This document shows, in pieces, positions 59,971-64,000 of a DNA stretch of 64,000 bases. The position numbers were made by a program, and so were the translations under genes. The notes under the pieces were generated by a model. The model was not told where the DNA came from, searched no databases, and was given only the letters and a program-made list of their open reading frames with translations. Each line of letters opens with the position of its first letter. Within the stretch, counting starts at the first letter, position 1. The stretch is from CAMLJR01 sp964631955 (lineage in GTDB: Bacteria > Pseudomonadota > Gammaproteobacteria > Pseudomonadales > CAMLJR01): the NCBI GenBank assembly GCA_964631955.1, contig CAZWBA010000008.1:88384-152383 (forward strand). The letters run 5' to 3'.

Positions 59971-61470
59971 TCAACGGGTACTGGTGACGGATAATTCCAG
60001 GCCGACGGCCGCGAGCAATTGTTTCTCCTGCAACAGATCCTCACGCGTGAGCGGATGCTGATCGAGCCACTTCGGCGGTAACTCCAGACGACAGCGCGCG
60101 CCCACGAAACCAATCCGGATACCGGAGGCAGGAACCAGCGCACCATCGCGGCGACGCAGGAAAAGACAGGCTAAACGCAAAATGCAGACAAGACGCCAGT
60201 CGGGTGCAAACCCGTACGCGGCGGGCTCGGGTTTCAGCTTGCGACGGTGATTGAGCACGAGGAAGCTCAAAAGCTGCTGCTCCTGACGCGAAAACCCTGG
60301 CATATCACTGTTAGCGACGATGTACGCACCATGCTTATGGTACCCGGAGTGAGCAATACTGAGACCGATCTCATGCAGGTCGATCGCCCACTGCAACAGC
60401 TTCTTGGCCTGCCCGGTTTCGGTTTCGATCTGCTGCTCGACCTGCCCCAGAAGCATCATCGCCAGCTTCGCAACTCGACGTGCCTGAGGCCGGTCGACGC
60501 GGTATTGCTCCATCATCCGCTCGATCGTCTCCACACGCTTGTCGCGGTGGTGCAGCCGGCCGGCCAGATCGTAAATGATCCCTTCGCGAATTGCATACAT
60601 CGAGACATGCATCTCCGCGATTTGCAGCTCTTCGAATATACCGTGCAACACAGCCAGTCCGCCGGCAAATACCGGGCGACGATCCTCATCCAGACCGGGT
60701 AGCTCCAGAGCGTCGGAGTTTCTTGCGGCGATCACCTCACGCGCCAGGGTGTCCAGCCCATCGGCTGTAATGACATGATTGCGGTTCAGGCCCATGCCAT
60801 CGAGCACCCGCTCGACCGACCGGATGGTGCCGGATGACCCGACCGCCTGATCCCAATTGCTGGCATCGTATTCGCTCGCCAGGCCCTGTACTTCACTGCG
60901 CGCAGCTAATAGCGCCTTCTCATATGCGCGACGCGTCACCCGCCCTTCGGGAAAGAATTGGCGCATGAAAGATACACAGCCCATATACAGGCTTTCGAGT
61001 TTTACCGGTTTGTTGCGGCCCAGCACCAGCTCGGTCGAGCCACCGCCGATATCGACGACCAGACGCGTCTTGTCCTCGGGCGTAAAGTCTTTGGCAACGC
61101 CGAGATAAATCAGCCGGGCCTCCTCCAAACCGCTGATGATATTGATCGGCGCGCCGAGAACTTTCTCCGCCCGGACAAGAAAAGCATCGCGATTCCGCGC
61201 CGCGCGCAATGTATTTGTCCCCACCACACGGACATAATTTTTGGGCAGAGGGCGCAACCGCTCCGCCATTTTGCTCAGCGCCTCCAATGCGCGCCGCATC
61301 ACTTCATCGCTGAGATTGCCATCATCCTGCAGTCCGGCCGCAAGACGAACCATGTCTTTATAACGGTCCACCACCAACAAACGCCGGCCATCGAATCGCG
61401 CCAACAGCAAATGAAAACTGTTCGATCCCAAATCGAGTGCTGCGTAAATTTCGTCGGATGTGCGCGCCAA
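59971..61470 (-). CDS. ppx: Exopolyphosphatase / guanosine pentaphosphatase
   Basis: Ppx removes terminal phosphate from polyphosphate and can hydrolyse pppGpp. AALDLGSNSFHLLLARFDG is the first phosphate-binding loop and VVDIGGGSTELVLGRNKP the second; an HD-like domain and a C-terminal part (about 320-499) follow, giving the long form seen in E. coli. I chose the TTG at 61470 (499 aa), because GAGGAGG stands four bases upstream and the family starts near this point; ATG 61515 and 61545 in the same frame are alternatives. Divergent from ppk. Confidence 0.94.
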   Translation of the reverse strand: MARTSDEIYAALDLGSNSFHLLLARFDGRRLLVVDRYKDMVRLAAGLQDDGNLSDEVMRRALEALSKMAERLRPLPKNYVRVVGTNTLRAARNRDAFLVRAEKVLGAPINIISGLEEARLIYLGVAKDFTPEDKTRLVVDIGGGSTELVLGRNKPVKLESLYMGCVSFMRQFFPEGRVTRRAYEKALLAARSEVQGLASEYDASNWDQAVGSSGTIRSVERVLDGMGLNRNHVITADGLDTLAREVIAARNSDALELPGLDEDRRPVFAGGLAVLHGIFEELQIAEMHVSMYAIREGIIYDLAGRLHHRDKRVETIERMMEQYRVDRPQARRVAKLAMMLLGQVEQQIETETGQAKKLLQWAIDLHEIGLSIAHSGYHKHGAYIVANSDMPGFSRQEQQLLSFLVLNHRRKLKPEPAAYGFAPDWRLVCILRLACLFLRRRDGALVPASGIRIGFVGARCRLELPPKWLDQHPLTREDLLQEKQLLAAVGLELSVTSTR

Positions 61471-61540
61471 ACTGCCTCCTCGCGAACTGCTGATCAAAAC
61501 GCTATTAAAGCGCATTCCCTTCCAACTCGAAATGCAAAAT

Positions 61541-61562
61541 GACACCGTTACGAAAGTGTCAA
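61541..61562. promoter_or_regulatory. Dyad TGACAC-N10-GTGTCA between ppx and ppk
   Basis: A perfect 6-bp dyad of 22 bp total in the ppx-ppk divergent gap, followed by TATACT at 61574-61579, a possible -10 for ppk. It may be an operator for a dimeric regulator. It does not match the PhoB box (CTGTCAT repeats). Confidence 0.35.
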
Positions 61563-61615
61563 AAAAAGTTCTTATACTGTATTGACTGAATCAATAACCC
61601 CCGCCCGAGTCGACC

Positions 61616-63691
61616 ATGACGCCCAAAACCAATAAAGCCAAAAAAAATCTACCTTATATTCCGAAGGAGCTAAGCTGGCTCTCCTTCAACGAGCGTGTTT
61701 TGCAGGAAGCCGGGGACCCAAAAGTTCCAGCCATTCAGCGAGTACGCTATCTCGGCATATTCTCCAACAACCTCGATGAATTTTTCCGGGTCCGGGTAGC
61801 CGACGTGCGCCGCCTTGCAAGTTTTACCACCGGCAGCGAGCAGGATCATTACAAAAAATTGCTCGGACAAATCCAGCAAAAAGTTATCGAACTACAACGC
61901 CGTTTCGATCGAACTTACCTCGATATCCTTGCGCAATTGCGCCGCAGCCGCATTTATTTAGTCAATGAAACTCAACTCGATGAACATCAAGCCAAGTTCG
62001 TTACGCAATATTTCGATCGTGTCGTTCAGCCAGAGCTCGAACCCGTGTTACTGAGCGACGAATATCCCCTACCTGAATTAACCGATGCCTCAATTTATTT
62101 AGCCATCAAATTAATATCGGAACAGCAAATTCGTTTTGCCCTGCTCGAAGTGCCCACCGAGAGGCTTGATCGCTTCGTTGAAATTCCTGCGCGCAACGGC
62201 CAGCGCGGCATTGTTTTCATCGTGCTTGAAAATATCATCCGACACAGTCTCCCCCGTGTTTTTCACGGAGTATTCGCCATCGAAAAAGCCGAAGCCTTTA
62301 CGATCAAATTGACGCGAGATGCGGAGCTGGAGATGGATGAGGGGATTGCACAAAGTCTTCTCGACAAGGTTTCCACGAGCCTGAAGCGTCGTAAAAAAGC
62401 AGACCCTGTGCGTTTCGTCTACGACACCGCAATGCCCGAAGACCTGCTGCAATATCTGACCAAACGTTTAAATCTCGGGCGATATGACAGCACGATCCCC
62501 GGCGGGCGCTATCACAACTCAAAGGATTTCATGAATTTCCCGCGTGTCGGTTCGAATTCACTGGAATTCAAATCCTTGCCGGAACTTCGAGTACCCGCCT
62601 TACATCAAGACGAAAATATTTTCCGCTGCCTTCGCGCGCAAGACGTGCTACTTTACTATCCCTACAACTCATTCAATCACGTTGTCAAACTACTTGAAAC
62701 CGCCGCATTAGATCCAGCAGTTAAATTCATAAAAATATCTCTCTATCGCGTCGCCAAGCATTCGCACATTGTCGACGCCTTAATCAACTCAGTAAGAAAT
62801 CATAAGAAAGTTACTGCCATCGTTGAACTGCAGGCACGTTTTGATGAAGAAGCCAACATTGGTCTCGCACGACGCTTAACAGATGGCGGCGTCAATGTGA
62901 TATTCGGCATTCCCGGGCTAAAAGTTCACAGCAAATTGATTTTAATTGCGCGCAACGAAAATAACGTGCTGCGATATTATTCCCACATCGGCACCGGCAA
63001 CTTTAACGAGAAAACAGCCAATGTTTACACCGATTTCAGCCTGATTACTTACGATCAAGAAATCGGAACCGATGTAGTCAATGTGTTTGATTTCATTGAG
63101 TTCACCTACCATCGCCATCGCTTCAAACACTTACTCGTATCACCCCACAGCAATCGAAGCAGTTTAATGGCCCTGATTAATACCGAAATTGCGAATGCAA
63201 AGGAGGGCGAATCCGCCAGCATTACAATCAAGTGCAATAATCTTGTCGACGAGCGAGTGATAGCAAAATTATATGAGGCGAGTCAGGCGGGCGTACGAAT
63301 TCGATTAATAGTTCGTGGCATGTGCTCACTGGTGCCCGGTATAAAAGATGTGAGCGAAAATATCGAAGCCATCAGTATCGTGGATCGCTTTCTAGAACAT
63401 CCGCGTGTATTTATTTTTAACAACAGGGGAAGGCCGCTTTATTTCATTTCGTCGGCGGATCTCATGACTCGAAATTTAGATTTCCGAGTCGAAGTAACCT
63501 GCCCAATTTACGATTCAAAACTGCAACAACAATTACAAAACATCATTGACATTCAATGGAATGACAATGTAAAAGCCCGCATACTTGACGCCGAGCAAAG
63601 CAACAAAATGAGAAATAGACGAGGCGCACTTATCCGCAGCCAAGAAGCTATACATCACTATTTACAGAATGGGGAATTACCTGAAGAGTGA
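61616..63691 (+). CDS. ppk: Polyphosphate kinase 1
   Basis: Ppk1 makes polyphosphate from ATP reversibly. The 691-aa protein has the N-terminal domain starting at PKELSWLSFNERVLQEAGD, the body domain, and two phospholipase-D-like C-terminal domains. GLKVHSKLILIARNE holds the autophosphorylated His, HIGTGNFNEKTANVYTDFSL the following loop, and FLEHPRVFIFNNRGRP the second His of the active site. Length matches E. coli Ppk. The ribosome site is weak. Divergent from ppx, so synthesis and breakdown genes share one control region. Confidence 0.98.
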   Translation: MTPKTNKAKKNLPYIPKELSWLSFNERVLQEAGDPKVPAIQRVRYLGIFSNNLDEFFRVRVADVRRLASFTTGSEQDHYKKLLGQIQQKVIELQRRFDRTYLDILAQLRRSRIYLVNETQLDEHQAKFVTQYFDRVVQPELEPVLLSDEYPLPELTDASIYLAIKLISEQQIRFALLEVPTERLDRFVEIPARNGQRGIVFIVLENIIRHSLPRVFHGVFAIEKAEAFTIKLTRDAELEMDEGIAQSLLDKVSTSLKRRKKADPVRFVYDTAMPEDLLQYLTKRLNLGRYDSTIPGGRYHNSKDFMNFPRVGSNSLEFKSLPELRVPALHQDENIFRCLRAQDVLLYYPYNSFNHVVKLLETAALDPAVKFIKISLYRVAKHSHIVDALINSVRNHKKVTAIVELQARFDEEANIGLARRLTDGGVNVIFGIPGLKVHSKLILIARNENNVLRYYSHIGTGNFNEKTANVYTDFSLITYDQEIGTDVVNVFDFIEFTYHRHRFKHLLVSPHSNRSSLMALINTEIANAKEGESASITIKCNNLVDERVIAKLYEASQAGVRIRLIVRGMCSLVPGIKDVSENIEAISIVDRFLEHPRVFIFNNRGRPLYFISSADLMTRNLDFRVEVTCPIYDSKLQQQLQNIIDIQWNDNVKARILDAEQSNKMRNRRGALIRSQEAIHHYLQNGELPEE

Positions 63692-64000
63692 ACGCGCTAG
63701 GCGTTAAAGATCTTTACCTCCCCGCCTTCCCTGACAGCGAGGTAAAGCACTCCATCCCTGATTTTGGCCAATCCTAGGCATCTGTCCGTAGATTTTTCAT
63801 CCTTGCATCATTCTTCCTGAATGACGGAGTCATATTACCAGTCCAGTCGCATAATTATTTAGACACAGGCCTCATTTTTACCAAGATATCGAATAATTCT
63901 TTGTTTAAAACTCAAAACGGAAGCGCTTGCGAAGCACCTTTGGTACCAATTGGCGGGTGGTGTTTTGTCACATGGGAAGCTGCGCCTGCCTACCGGAAGA
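63692..64000. other. Non-coding sequence at the right edge
   Basis: No gene is supported in these 309 bases on either strand. CTTTACCTC (63712-63720) and GAGGTAAAG (63739-63747) can pair across a 18-nt loop, 20 bp after the ppk stop codon, but no T run follows. The sequence is rather A/T-rich. Confidence 0.5.

Noticed and set aside
1..64000. CRISPR array, rRNA, tRNA genes, prophage or complete insertion sequence
   Set aside because: No regular repeat-spacer structure, rRNA sequence, tRNA cloverleaf (other than the tRNA-like part of tmRNA) or intact transposase or integrase was found.

Overview
The window reads as a chromosomal segment of a free-living gammaproteobacterium of moderate GC. The gene orders hrcA-grpE-dnaK-dnaJ-dapB, recN/fur/bamE/rnfH/ratA/smpB, rpsP-rimM-trmD-rplS ... 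dsbC-hom-thrC-recJ-prfB-lysS and rimP-nusA-infB-rbfA-truB-rpsO-pnp are those of Pseudomonas- and Xanthomonas-like gammaproteobacteria. I do not see enough to name a genus. Most genes lie on the minus strand. No CRISPR array, rRNA, tRNA or intact insertion sequence was found.

Layout. 1-7.2 kb: end of a HATPase-type protein, dapB, the heat-shock chaperone genes dnaJ, dnaK and grpE with sigma-32-like promoters, the repressor gene hrcA, and a truncated haemoglobin. 7.2-13.4 kb: a compact cyclic-nucleotide locus made of a Crp-type regulator, a divergent CHASE2-adenylate cyclase, and a very large exported protein joining FecR, TPR and outer-membrane beta-barrel parts. 13.4-15.8 kb: small accessory genes (lipoprotein, carboxypeptidase-regulatory-like protein, cold-shock protein, a 64-aa protein resembling the tail of SutA). 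15.9-22.1 kb: recN, fur, bamE, rnfH, ratA, an NSS transporter, smpB and the tmRNA gene ssrA. 22.1-23.6 kb: a probable decayed integrative element at ssrA, with an integrase remnant and one orphan cargo gene. 23.6-32.4 kb: a CopD-like membrane protein, an RNA methyltransferase, an FAD enzyme, rlmE, ackA, an unusual chemoreceptor, a Tyr/Arg-rich secreted peptide and a chromosomal TraT homologue.

32.4-47.1 kb: lysS, prfB with its programmed frameshift, recJ, thrC, hom, dsbC, then the ribosomal/tRNA-modification operon rplS-trmD-rimM-rpsP, ffh, and divergently a CcsA-like protein and a CorC-type protein. 47.1-50.3 kb: an acidic hypothetical protein, rimI, a HolD-like protein and leuA. 50.7-59.7 kb: the pnp-rpsO-truB-rbfA-infB-nusA-rimP translation and RNA-decay superoperon. 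59.9-63.7 kb: divergent ppx and ppk, which break down and make polyphosphate.

The most unusual part is the cyclic-nucleotide locus at 7.2-13.4 kb, which may couple an outer-membrane/periplasmic assembly to cAMP signalling. Next are the decayed element at ssrA, several long palindromic intergenic repeats of different families, a chemoreceptor whose sensor domain has no N-terminal membrane anchor, and the secreted peptide/TraT pair.
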